A stretch of DNA of 64,000 nt from Omphiscola glabra. Lineage: Eukaryota; Mollusca; Gastropoda; Lymnaeidae. Made by a program: the position numbers and the translations under genes. Position 1 is the stretch's first letter. The number at the start of each line of letters is the position of its first letter. Under the pieces are notes generated by a model. It saw nothing but the letters and a program-made list of their open reading frames with translations. It was not told where the DNA came from and did not search any database. Of the stretch, positions 48,447 through 60,527 are shown one piece after another. The stretch covers positions 9,263,674-9,327,673 of the forward strand of contig OZ024811.1 of NCBI GenBank assembly GCA_964017045.1, written 5' to 3'.

Positions 48447-49049
48447 AGAACTTTTCACAACTTTGTAAGGCGTGACTGTTCTTTACTTTTTCTTCTTGGT
48501 TCCATGAATATCTTTTTCCTTCACCCGATATTTCCTTTAAATGAACAGTTCTTTTAAAAATATTTCTTTTTACTTGCATTGATTCAGTTGGATTCTTATC
48601 ACCTCTGACTTTAGTGGCATCCTCTCCAACTACACTGGCTTCCTCTCTAACACTAGCTTCCCCATCTACTACACTAGCTTCTCCTCCTTCTACACTAGCT
48701 TCTCCTCCTACAACACTAGCTCCTCCTCCTACAACACAAGCTTCTCCTCCTACTACACTGGCTTCCCCTTCTACTACACTGGCTTTCCCTCCTACTATAC
48801 TGGCTTCTCCTACTAGACTAACGTCTCCTCCTACTACACTGGCTTCCCCTCCAACTACACTGGCTTCCCCTCCTAATACACTGGCTTCCCCTCCTACTAC
48901 ACTGGCTTCCCCTCCTACTACACTGGCTTCCCCTCCAACTATCCTGGCTTCCCCTTCCAATACACGCATTTCCTCCCAGTAAAATGACTTTCTTTCGCCC
49001 TTGAATGGTCCAATCTTGAATTTTCTCATCTTGAATGGTCCAAACTTTT
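48447..49049 (-). CDS. Copy 6: minisatellite N-terminal exon, open frame
   Basis: A 603-base exon inferred from a phase-1 acceptor (acatattttag, exon edge 49049) and a GTGAGT donor at 48446. It is symmetrical (phase 1 to 1) and open throughout, although the exon it joins is broken. It codes a duplicated FK(I)GPFK-type start, then about 20 tandem 7-residue units around GGEASVV. A basic stretch (KRNIFKRTVHLKE) follows before the junction. The position matches the N-terminal exon of copy 3, but the repeat is unrelated in sequence. Because the main exon is a pseudogene, the product would be truncated or absent. Confidence 0.6.
48614..48965 (-). repeat. 21-bp coding minisatellite, about 16-20 copies
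   Basis: Units of 21 bp (plus strand cctcctactacactggcttc), with some 18-bp units. All keep the minus frame coding GGEASVV. Confidence 0.9.
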
Positions 49050-51255
49050 CTAAAATATGTCAATAAGTTGCTTTTAATTTTGCCAACAAATTATAGATAA
49101 CATCAGGTAATTAAATTATCTATGGAAGATAAAACTTATCAGGAAACGTGTTAAAAATAAACAAGCGAAGTGCACAATTATCTCACTGGTAGGTTGTACA
49201 ATTTTAAAATTGATCAAATACAAATTGTACTTTTAAAGTGAGGGCTAATGATATACGGTACCCTATAATTTTTTTCTTTTCATTATTATTATTCAAATAT
49301 TTTTCTATTAACCAATACCCCGATGGAAATAAATACTTTTTGGAATTTATTATATTGTTAATTTAACAATTTTGAAAGACATCGTTTGTGCTAATATTAG
49401 GAGCAATAAAGACATGTCATTGATGAACTTGTACATTATTGACTCTGAAACGTTCATTACTTGTGTATTTGTGTAAATGCCTTTAAATGAAGTCTTTCAG
49501 TGTACCTATCATCGTGTCCTTGATGCGACCCATTTGAATTATTTCGTATTGAAACCACTCTACAAAAAAAAAAAATATGACTGAAAGTATATAAGCCTAA
49601 ATTATTTCATTAATAATAATTTCTTTCTAAATAATGCAAATACAATTGGTAATAATAATTATAATTATGTAAGACAAGGCAAGGGGAAATGGAGCTTCTT
49701 TTGTTCTGCGAAAAATTGGTGCAAAGTTATTTTTTTGAGTTGTTAGACTTAAAATTGAAAAATATTATTTGATCCATTAAACGTTTCCACTTTTGAACAC
49801 ACAAAAAGTGGCCATCATAAATGACGATACGCATCTAATAGGGGAATGGTAACATTTTTGTGAAGATGTGTGACGAAAAAAAAAAAGTGGGCACTGGTAT
49901 TTTTGCAGTGCGACTTCACTTTAAAAATACAACTTTATTTTTTTATTGCACTGAATACTAAATGACATACATTTATTAACAATATTCTTTTATACAACAA
50001 TTATAATTTTATTTTTTTAAAACAGCAGTGACAATGAAAATCAATAGAATTTGTGTTTCAACTAAGAGACGAGAGTCATAGAATTAGAGCTACAAATTGA
50101 AGTGGGATGGAATGAACATTTGGGGATGGGGGTTGGGGGCGGGGCAAGGGGGTGCGATAAGAATAAGAGTTATAGGGCGAGAATTCTTAACCATTTTGCA
50201 ACAATTTCAAAACATTTCCCACACCCTGAAAGCCTTTCCATAAAAATTAAATTGTAAAAAAAAAAAAATTTAAATGATGTAGCCAGGTGGTTACAGGTTA
50301 AAATCAAAGATCAACACATGCAGGTCCTGAGAACTATAGCGTTTCAATTCAAGAGGTTAAATCCGTTCAACATTTCACACACAATATCCTCCCACCTCCA
50401 CACTTTATAACACATATAAACACGTCAACAAGACTGCCCCCGGGTTACAATTGCCCCTGCTTATCTAGTGGCAATTTGTGTCCCCCGTGTGACAGGCGCG
50501 CCCAGCTCAGTGACTATCAACACGCCCGGCATAAAACATCGTGCAACCAGCGTGTGTTCTCTGTGCCCCATAGGTGGCACCCTGCAACATAGGTGGCACC
50601 CAGCCACAAATACAAAATTATACATATGGAAAAGGTGGCACACTGCAACAATCATAATAATCTAAGTACTGATGTTTTATTTCTTTCATTAACTTTCTAG
50701 AAACAAAAAAAATGCACCAAAATAATTAATTCACAAAGAAAATGTATCACAAAAATATTAACTGCTGCTAATCGAAATGCATAAAAACTGTTTTTTAATT
50801 TACTTTTTGTGTTTTGTTTTGTTTAAGGCAGGAAACTAGCATTGGCATTAAATATAATTTTTAGGGTGTCATCCGCACTGCAGTGGTTGCTTTCACCCCT
50901 GATCGAGAATCACTGTTTCTGGGGGAAATGTTTCTGACACAGGTGCAGTAATTCGATATCCATGGGATATGATTTATTTAAAGGTTTGTAAAGGACTGAT
51001 AGATTTTTTAATGGAAAAGTGTGGGAATGCGGAGGTTTGTGACGTGGGAAGGGGGTCTAACTTTAGGGACGATATGTGGCGATTGGGGTCAAAAATCGGC
51101 AAAGTTGTGTGACGTCATTTACGTATGGCCCCAAATGCGCATAATGAAGCCGCCGCTCCCACTACTCTCCCACTTGCTAGGATTCTGTTTGTACATTTTC
51201 CACGATCCCTTTCCATTAAACCTCATCCAGAACACTTTAAACTTTATTCACCCCA
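49050..51255. other. Non-coding stretch
   Basis: AT-rich to 50300, then a mixed part with short repeats (ataggtggcaccctgcaac at 50570-50600). No gene, RNA or known element recognised. Upstream exons of copy 6 may lie here, but none is defined. Confidence 0.4.
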
Positions 51256-51945
51256 TAATTCTCTATACATCACCCCATCACCCTCTCAACATCACCCCAT
51301 CACCCTCTCAACATCACATCACCACCCTCTCAACATCACATCATCACCCTCTCAACATCACCCCATCACCCTCTCAACATCACATCATCACCCTCTCAAC
51401 ATCACATCATCACCCTCTCTACTTCACATCATCACCCTCTCAACATCACATCATCACCCTCTCTACTTCACATCATCACCCTCTCAACATCACATCATCA
51501 CCCTCTCTACTTCACATAATCACCCTCTCTACTTTACATCATCACCCTCTCAACATCACCCCATCACCCTCTCAACATCACATCATCACCCTCTCAACAT
51601 CACCTCATCACCCTCTCAACATCACATCATCACCCTCTCAACATCACATCATCACCCTCTCAACATCACATCATCACCCTCTCTACTTCACATCATCACC
51701 CTCTCAATATCACATCATCACCCTCTCTACTTCACATAATCACCCTCTCTACTTTACATCATCACCCTCTCAACATCACCCCATCACCCTCTCAACATCA
51801 CATCATCACCCTCTCTACTTCACATCATCACCCTCTCTATTTCACATCATCACCCTCTCAACATCACATCATCACCCTCTCTACATCACATCATCACCCT
51901 CTCTACATCTAGGTCACCCTCTCTACATCTCCCGTCACCCTCTCT
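51256..51945. repeat. 22-bp minisatellite, about 31 copies
   Basis: Units of 22 bp: tcatcaccctctcaacatca, then ca. A second version has ctctacttcaca in place of ctcaacatcaca, and there are ccc variants. Because 22 is not a multiple of three, each frame cycles through a 22-residue pattern. The long plus frames at 51021 and 51125 are products of the repeat, not genes. Confidence 0.93.
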
Positions 51946-52044
51946 AATCAAATCTACTTTAGAAAAACAGTAAACTATCGAGCCGAAGCTCATGAAGTCC
52001 TCCCTAACCCTAACACTCTGCTAAACTCACCTGGCCATTAACTA

Positions 52045-52440
52045 TTCCCCCAGCCATCTTTATCTAGTCGAGCCGTGAAGCGGCCCGCCGGGAGCATTAC
52101 GCCCGGGAGGCAGCCTCACCCACCATTCCACTCGATTGACTACAGCAGTGAGGTGGCACCAGAGAAGGAACACCTGGCCGGCCGGGGTGCTGCTTTCACA
52201 CAGCAACCGGGTCGGACCTTCTAGGGCTAGGTTGGATATATTTTAAGTCCCTGATCCCCCTTCCAACTCTGTGGGGACGCGCATGTGTTTTGCAGACGCC
52301 CTCTAATAGGGTTTACGTGGTTTTCTGCGGTGTGACTAACTCACAGCGCAGCTAGGAAAGAAAAGACGTTGACTAGGAGCAGTACCCTGAGAGGCTGCAT
52401 ATTTAGAATCATCGGCGAGGGTCGCCATAACCCTATCACC
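52045..52440 (-). repeat. GC-rich dispersed repeat, partial antisense copy
   Basis: Read on the minus strand, it contains gccgatgattctaaatatgc, ctgctcctag and ttagagggcgtc in the same order as 62475-62600. It is therefore a diverged, oppositely oriented copy of the element at 21690 and 62204. The part before 52200 is less certain. Confidence 0.55.
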
Positions 52441-52795
52441 CTCTCTGAATAAAAGTCTAAGTTCGGGGTTATAAATACAAGTGACCTGTGTATGGCGTCA
52501 CGTGATCATTGCGTTATCTTTACTGTTTGACTTTATCTTTTCTTCTTAATCTAAAAGTTCATGCAAAAGGCAATGTGTTGAAATTCGTGGCGAGTGTAAG
52601 TCATTTTTGTTTATTTTTCTTTTAACTACACAGGATTTTTGTTTTGTCTTAGAAAATATCAGTAGTAGGTTAAAATAAAAACAATAATGTATTTATTTAA
52701 TGAATTTAATATCTATGGGGTTATCGAAAAAGGAAAAATGTTTTACTATCTTTATGCGTAAAACTACTATCATATTTCAAAGCAGACAACACCAT
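52441..52795. other. Non-coding stretch
   Basis: Nothing recognised. Confidence 0.4.
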
Positions 52796-53500
52796 GTCCC
52801 ATCTGAGGTCTAATGTCACAATTTCCCATTAGTCTCATCCACCCATCTGAGGTCTAATGTCACAATTTCCCATTAGTCTCATCCAACCATCTGAAGTTTA
52901 ATGTCACAATGTCCCATTAGTCTCATCCACCCATCTAATGTCTAATGTCACAATTTCCCATTAGTCTCATCCACCCATCTGAAGTCTAATGTCACAATTT
53001 CCCATTAGTCTCATCAACCCATCTGAAGTCTAATGTCACAATTTCCCATTAGTCTCATCCAACAATCTGAGGTCTCATGTCACAATTTCCCATTAGTTTC
53101 ATCCACCCATCTGAAGTCTAATGTCACAATTTCCCATTAGTCTCATCCAACCATCTGAAGTCTAATGTCACAATTTCCCACTAGTCTCATCCAACCATCT
53201 GAGGTATCATGTCAGAATTTCCCATTAGTCTCATCCACCCACCTGAAGTCTAATGTCACAATATCTCATTAGTCTCATCCAACCATCTGAGGTATCATTT
53301 CACAATTTCCCATTAGTCTCATCTACCCATCTGAGGTCTAATGTCACAATTTCCCATTAGTCTCATCCACCCATCTGAGGTCTAATGTCACAATTTCCCA
53401 TTAGTCTCATCAACCCATCTGAAGTCTAATGTCACAATGTCCCATTAGTCTCATCCACCCATCTGAAGTCTAATGTCACAATTTCCCATTAGTTTAACAC
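52796..53500. repeat. 45-bp minisatellite, about 15-16 copies
   Basis: Units of about 45 bp: catctgaggtctaatgtcac, then aatttcccattagtctcatc and cacc. Stops occur in every unit, so it is non-coding despite the length. Confidence 0.93.
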
Positions 53501-53782
53501 ACCAAAGGGATGTCTAATGGCTATGTCCCAAAAGAAAGGCGAAGTGCACAGTTTCCCATTAGTCTAACACTAGCACACCTAATGACAGGCCAAACTGAAC
53601 AACCTCCTTTATGCAGACAGATAAAGTAAGTCATGTTGTAGTCTGCGGATCATTGTTACCATTTAGCCATGCCCGTTGCAACTACGTTTACCATTACAAG
53701 AAATAGAAGGATGATTTAAAACGAGTACATTTAACAGTTAATTGAATATGGACGTGTTTAAAGTATAACTTATCATATATAA

Positions 53783-53875
53783 CAGTGGTTCTCAACCTTT
53801 CTAATGTCGCGACCCTTGAATACAGTTCCTCATGTTGTGGTGACCCCCAAACAAAAAATTATTTTGTTGGACCTC
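53783..53875. mobile_element. End of a hAT-type MITE related to the element at 26319
   Basis: Begins cagtggttctcaaccttt and continues gtcgcgacccttgaatacag, which is the reverse complement of the right end of the 26319-26506 element. The opposite end is not seen, so it is truncated or too diverged. Confidence 0.65.
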
Positions 53876-56059
53876 CAGTAATAAACAACTTAACAAGCCG
53901 AACAAGTTTTTGTATTACCCCCCCCCCCCCACTTGAAAAAACGTGAAATGACGCCCCTGCTATAGACTATATGCTATTCAGTATTCATACAAGGAGACTT
54001 GTCATGATTGCGGGCATTCCCGTTTTGGATTGGAATATTTAGAAGTAAAGACACTGCGGGAAAGTCCATACTGACCATATAGTTATTTATGGAAACTATA
54101 TTCTTGTTTCTTACGTCATGATGATTACGAATAAATCGTTGAACTTAAAGAACCGGATGGGCGTCTTTTTATGCCAAATTAAGAGGGTTTTTCGAGTGAC
54201 AGAGGCGGCAAAAATCTAGACCCGCCTTTTGCGGCGGAAACCTAATTTTTTTACGCAATTGAATCCAACCCGCAAAACCCTTCTCCTTCCTTACAAGGAT
54301 TCTCCCAAATCACTTTTACCCTCAAAATATCACACACCCTTTTTCTTTCTAATTATGCCGATCAACCCTATTTCTACTGACATTTCCCAACTTTCACCTC
54401 CCTTAAACCTATCTTTTCCATCTTAATTCACCCCTACACATTGGCAGAAAACTCAAGATAATCTATTTTTTGTGAACATAGCCTACTTCTTAAACTATTT
54501 AATCAAAGAAGCTCAACTCATCAAAAATATTTTTTAATTTATTTTTTTGTTATGAAAGAAAAGAAAATAAACAAAGAAGCAACACATTTTTATTCGCATC
54601 GTCCAAGGTATAATATGAATAAATCGTCCAAAGTATAGTATGAATAAATCGTCCAAAGTATAGTATGAATAAATCGTCCAAAGTATAGTATGAATAAATC
54701 GTCCAAAGTATAGTATGAATAAATCGTCCAAAGTATAGTATGAATAAATCGTACAAAGTATAGTATGAATAACAAAAAACAAAAAACGTCTTTCCTTCAT
54801 TTCAGAAATAAATAGATTAGAATACCAGAATATGGTGTGTTTCATTTATGAAATTGTCAACAAAGTTATAGTTATATGAAGCAATATATTCCCGAAAATC
54901 ACCCATTTTATTGGTCTTCTACTGGCTTATTAACATAAGCGTTGCGCTGTATTTTGTTGCTGTTATCCTAATTCTTTTCAAACGTCAGTTATAGGGCCAT
55001 ATGACTGACGTAGGACCATACGACGCACATAGGGCCATAGTATGGTCATAGGATCGACATAGGGCCATGAGACCGATGTGACCGAAGGTACGTTTGTCTA
55101 GGAGTTAGGTCCCTTCTATGTATGGCATCTTTCCGTCTACGAGAGACGATAGATTATCTTGTTAGATCCCTTCTATAGTCACAGACAATAGTCCAGAGTC
55201 GAAAAACTCCGGTTCTCCAGCTCCTGCAGGGCTGATGTTTGTAAATTCTCAGAGCTCCTGCAGAGCCGATGGTTTCAAAGGAAAAACACAACGCAGTCTA
55301 ACAGTCGGCAAATATATTTTATTTCTGGTCCGACGACTTTAGGTATGGCCTCTCTCTAACTAGCGCAGCTTTACTGTATGTTTAGTCCAATGCACTACAA
55401 CACTGAATACATCATGTCATACTATAAGTTTATTTACTTCATCACATTATACTGAAAGTAGTCATGTAGAATGACCAAAAAATCCAATAGATACACAAAA
55501 GAATTACTACTTTACACTACGTCAAACAGAACTCAAAAACACAATCTGGTCGAATCCACTGGTCAATAATAAAAACTTTCTCTCGAATAATAATCTCTCT
55601 CTCCTTTTATACCATCATAGACCATGAACTCGTCATATCAAAAAATAGTTCACCATCGTTCATAACTCTCATTTTTCCCCAACTCACAACACACACTTCC
55701 TCACCTGGGGTTCTCCCCCCCCCCCCACCCCCCCCCCAACCAAGATGGTCATACATGCCTGAGAAAACTCGTGGGAAATACAGGCAATACCACGAGCGCT
55801 CTCTTACAGTCATCCAAACATACACAGAAAAGGTAAACACGTGATCTGACCGTGACAACCGACATAATCGGACAACCCCATTCTCTGATAACTTTGCTAG
55901 CAAGAGTTTTCTAAGGGCATTTAGCTTTTTAAACATGTGGAGTGTCACAAAAAGGGGAGGGGCCCTTTTTTTATTCTCAGTTTAAGATAAAATAAATTGA
56001 TCTTAAGTATATTGCGACTTTAGTTTAGTGCATAAACTTAAGGTAAGAATTATTTAGAA
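53876..56059. other. Non-coding stretch
   Basis: Includes C runs (53919-53930, 55706-55738), a small tandem repeat (54598-54771) and a degenerate repeat around catagggccata(t/g) at 54994-55082. The plus frame at 54229-54426 and minus frame at 55607-55948 show no known motif. Confidence 0.4.
54598..54771. repeat. 25-bp tandem repeat, 7 copies
   Basis: Seven units of aaatcgtccaaagtatagta, then tgaat. The minus frame through it (FGRFIHTILWTIYSYYTLDD-like) is a repeat artefact, because a 25-base unit cycles through all frames. Confidence 0.92.
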
Positions 56060-58775
56060 AGAGTCTGGGAGAGAAAGTCATGGCAAGAGAAAGGGAGAGA
56101 TAGAGAGACTAGGAGATAAAGACATGGCAAGAGAAAGAGAGAGATAGAGAGACTGGGAGAGAAAGACATGGCGAGAGAAAGGGAGAGATAGAGAGACTAG
56201 GAGAGAAAGACATGGCGAGAGAAAGGGAGAGATAGAGAGACTAGGAGAGAAAGACATGGCGAGAGAAAGGGAGAGATAGAGAGACTGGGAGAGAAAGACA
56301 TGGCGAGAGAAAGGGAGAGATAGAGAGACTAGGAGAGAAAGACATGGCGAGAGAAAGGGAGAGATAGAGAGACTGGGAGAGAAAGACATGGCGAGAGAAA
56401 GGGAGAGATAGAGAGACTGGGAGAGAAAGACATGGCGAGAGAAAGGGAGAGATAGAGAGACTGGGAGAGAGAAAGGGAGAGATAGAGAGACTGGGAGAGA
56501 AAGACTGGGCGAGAGAAAGGGAGAGATAGAGAGACTAGGAGAGAAAGACATGGCGAGAGAAAGGGAGAGATAGAGAGACTGGGAGAGAAAGACATGGCGA
56601 GAGAAAGGGAGAGATAGAGAGACTGGGAGAGAAAGACATGGCGAGAGAAAGGGAGAGATAGAGAGACTGGGAGAGAAAGACATGGCGAGAGAAAAGGAGA
56701 GATAGAGAGACTGGGCGAGAGAAAGGGAGAGATAGAGAGACTGGGCGAGAGAAAGGGAGAGATAGAGAGACTGGGCGAGAGAAAGGGAGAGATAGAGAGA
56801 CTGGGCGAGAGAAAGGGAGAGATAGAGAGACTGGGCGAGAGAAAGGGAGAGATAGAGAGACTGGGCGAGAGAAAGGGAGAGATAGAGAGACTGGGAGAGA
56901 AAGACTGGGCGAGAGAAAGGGAGAGATAGAGAGACTAGGAGAGAAAGACATGGCGAGAGAAAGGGAGAGATAGAGAGACTGGGAGAGAAAGACATGGCGA
57001 GAGAAAGGGAGAGATAGAGAGACTGGGAGAGAAAGACATGGCGAGAGAAAGGGAGAGATAGAGAGACTGGGAGAGAAAGACTGGGCGAGAGAAAGGAAGA
57101 GATAGAGAGACTGGGAGAGAAAGACATGTCGAGAGAAAGGGAGAGATAGAGAGACTGGGAGAGAAAGACATGGCGAGAGAAAGGGAGAGATAGAGAGACT
57201 GGGAGAGAAAGACATGGCGAGAGAAAGGGAGAGATAGAGAGACTAGGAGAGAAAGACATGGCGAGAGAAAGGGAGAGATAGAGAGACTGGGAGAGAAAGA
57301 CATGGCGAGAGAAAGGGAGAGATAGAGAGACTGGGAGAGAAAGACATGGCGAGAGAAAGGGAGAGATAGAGAGACAGGGCGAGAGAAAGGGAGAGATAGA
57401 GAGACTGGGAGAGAAAGACTGGGCGAGAGAAAGGGAGAGATAGAGAGACTGGGAGAGAAAGACTGGGCGAGAGAAAGGGAGAGATAGAGAGACTGGGAGA
57501 GAAAGACATGGCGAGAGAAAGGGAGAGATAGAGAGATTGAGCGAGAGAAAGGGAGAGATAGAGAGACTGGGAGAGAAAGACTGGGCGAGAGAAAGGGAGA
57601 GATAGAGAGACTGGGAGAGAAAGACTGGGCGAGAGAAAGGGAGAGATAGAGAGACTGGGAGAGAAAGACATGGCGAGAGAAAGGGAGAGATAGAGAGACT
57701 GGGCGAGAGAAAGGGAGAGATAGAGAGACAGGGCGAGAGAAAGGGAGGGATAGAGAGACAGGGCGAGAGAAAGGGAGAGATAGAGAGACAGGGCGAGAGA
57801 AAGGGAGAGATAGAGAGACAGGGCGAGAGAAAGGGAGAGATAGAGAGACAGGGCGAGAGAAAGGGAGAGATAGAGAGACAGGGCGAGAGAAAGGGAGAGA
57901 TAGAGAGACAGGGCGAGAGAAAGGGAGAGATAGAGAGACAGGGCGAGAGAAAGGGAGAGATAGAGAGACTGGGCGAGAGAAAGGGAGAGATAGAGAGACA
58001 GGGCGAGAGAAAGGGAGAGATAGAGAGACAGGGCGAGAGAAAGGGAGAGATAGAGAGACAGGGCGAGAGAAAGGGAGAGATAGAGAGACAGGGCGAGAGA
58101 AAGGGAGAGATAGAGAGACAGGGCGAGAGAAAGGGAGAGATAGAGAGACAGGGCGAGAGAAAGGGAGAGATAGAGAGACTGGGCGAGAGAAAGGGAGAGA
58201 TAGAGAGACAGGGCGAGAGAAAGGGAGAGATAGAGAGACTGGGCGAGAGAAAGGGAGAGATTGAGAGACTGGGCGAGAGAAAGGGAGAGATAGAGAGACT
58301 GGGCGAGAGAAAGGGAGAGATAGAGAGACTGGGCGAGAGAAAGGGAGAGATAGAGAGACTGGGCGAGAGAAAGGGAGAGATAGAGAGACTGGGCGAGAGA
58401 AAGGGAGAGAAAGACATGGCGAGAGAAAGGGAGAGATAGAGAGACTGGGCGAGAGAAAGGGAGAGATAGAGAGACTGGGCGAGAGAAAGGGAGAGATAGA
58501 GAGACTGGGCGAGAGAAAGGGAGAGATAGAGAGACTGGGCGAGAGAAAGGGAGAGATAGAGAGACTGGGCGAGAGAAAGGGAGAGATAGAGAGACAGGGC
58601 GAGAGAAAGGGAGAGATAGAGAGACTGGGCGAGAGGGAGAGATAGAGAGACTGGGCGAGAGGGAGAGATAGAGAGACTGGGAGAGAAAGACAGGGCGAGA
58701 GAAAGGGAGAGATAGAGAGACTGGGAGAGAAAGACTGGGCGAGAGAAAGAGAGAGATAGAGAGACTGGAAAGAGA
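56060..58775. repeat. 2.7-kb homopurine minisatellite with 30-bp and about 44-bp units
   Basis: Built of a 30-bp unit (gagagaaagggagagataga, then gactgggc or gacagggc) and a longer composite of about 44 bp that adds gagagaaagacatggc. The plus strand is almost all A and G. Frames of up to 923 codons on the minus strand read Ser/Leu/Tyr/Pro runs (SLSLSLYLS). They exist only because the units are multiples of three or stop-free, and have no gene context. It ends about 120 bases before the first inferred exon of copy 7. Confidence 0.95.
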
Positions 58776-58896
58776 CATTTGATTGTTGTTTTTTTACATT
58801 TACTTATGGTTGTTGTTTTATTCTCTTTTCGTTTGTATTTAAGATTCACAAAATGTCTACGATCAAGAAAGTATTTGATGAAAAAAATATTTTAAA

Positions 58897-60527
58897 ATGG
58901 CTGGCATCGATACCTCAGATATAGGTAAAAATTAGTTTTCTGTTTAATTAACAATATAAATTCTATCTTTATTGTTAGGCCATCTTTTTTTTCAAATTTC
59001 CGTACACGCATCTATTTCTCGTTTCTGAAACGATCATTGAGCCATAAGCCTATGACCTTATCATCAGTATTATATTTCTGCTCATCATTATCACGCAAGT
59101 GTATGGCGAGCAAGAAGAAATGACAAACAGCTGGGATTGCACTGCTCTTTGTCGCTTCAAAATCTTTTGTGCAACTTTTTCTATTCTTACAGACATACTA
59201 AATTAGTTTACGGACAAGACACTTCATGTTCATTAATTGACAACCCTGCTCCATCTCTCACACATTCACTGTCTGCAGTGGCGTAGGAAGGTGGGTGCAG
59301 ACGGGCGATCTGTCACATGTGGCACTTTTTTTCCTTTGTATTGAAAAAAAGAATCGGCCGGAGTTTTTTCTTGGAAGGGGTGGATAACAAAACTTTGCCC
59401 ACCCCGGGCAGCGCTAACCTTAGCAACGCCCCTGACTGTGTGGCACTCCCTTTCTTACGTATAACTAATATTCTCAGCACTCTATGGCAGAGTCACTACC
59501 ATTCTAATCATTTTACTTTATCCTCGTTGCAGACCGTTTTGAGGTTGATGTATCCACTGTGTTTGAGGCTTGCACACTTCAGGAGAAAAACTGCGAAAAG
59601 AATCCACACCACCCTGAATTCGTACCCATCAACGATTTCAAATTGTCTCACCTGTCCGAAGGTTACCAAGACGAAGACATTTTGAAAGTCATCAAAGGCT
59701 TAGCCGACCTGACTGTCCGAGTGAAGGTTTCCAAAATAAGTCAATCGAGGCCCGAACTTTTCCCAAACTCGACACAACGGTACCCATTCTACAAACAAAG
59801 AGGTAGAGACGATATTATCAGAAATGGGACTGGAAGAATCGTGTTCGCCAAGATGTATACAAAACAGGACGACAAGCCGTGTCCGTGCCAAGACTGTAGG
59901 ACCTCAGACAAGCTGACAAAAGAATGGGGCGAGATATGGGTGATAACGGCCACACATGTCGTCTTCGATGACTCTGAAGCTAGACACACTACGTGCGGTC
60001 TGTTTTTCGATTTGCCTGGTGGACCGCGGAAGGTTGTGAAAGGAGGTTGGATCGACGAAAACCTAGCGGTACCGGTGGTCAAAGGCGACTGGTCCATATT
60101 TAAATGCGCGTCGTGTGACGTCGATTTGGTGGATCTGCTACAAGACATGATCAACGACTGCCACGGACTGTGTGAGAAGGTCAGCAAGAAGTACGAGGAG
60201 ACGCGAGATGTGGACAGACTTGCGGTGATCGTCTCGCACCCTCACGGCTGCTCGGCGCACGTAACTGTGGGACACTGGATAGACAGACGCGTCATGCAGG
60301 AGTTTCAACCTGAAAATAGCTCCGAGATTTGCTTGAGTACCAGTTACACGTACACAACATGTACGTGTCCGGGATCTAGCGGAGCGTATGTGTACAAGCT
60401 GGGTCACGGGGGCTGGGCCCCGATTCACCCCCATTTTGGGGTGAATGATAAAGGAATGAACTTTTCTGGAGAAGCATTGGAAACTGTGGAGGCCCCTAAG
60501 GTTTCACACACACTTGGTCCGGATTAG
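58897..60527 (+). CDS. PA-clan serine peptidase-like protein, copy 7 (two inferred exons)
   Basis: Inferred exons 58897-58924 and 59533-60527 give 340 residues. Exon 1 is ATGGCTGGCATCGATACC and ten more bases (MAGIDTSDI), ends at a GTAAAA donor and is phase 1. The acceptor is tcctcgttgcag, also phase 1. The domain is the cleanest in the window: CPCQDC, then VITATHVVFDD with His at 59955-59957, CDVDLVDLL with Asp at 60117-60119, SHPHGCSAHVTVG, and CTCPGSSGAYVY with Ser at 60378-60380. It has no acidic insert, no repeat exon and no signal peptide. An upstream ATG (58853) opens a 24-codon frame overlapping exon 1 and could act as a uORF. AATAAA lies at 60736, about 210 bases after the stop. The coding part is more GC-rich than its surroundings. 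The frame from 59559 starts with GTG and is not the true start. Confidence 0.75.

Noticed and set aside
51021..51947. Plus-strand frames of 308 and 204 codons
   Set aside because: Translation of a 22-bp repeat that cycles through all frames; not a protein.
56078..58849. Minus-strand frame of 923 codons (and its shorter relatives)
   Set aside because: It is a Ser/Leu/Tyr/Pro translation of a homopurine repeat, open in several frames only because the units lack stops. No start context, splice or homology.
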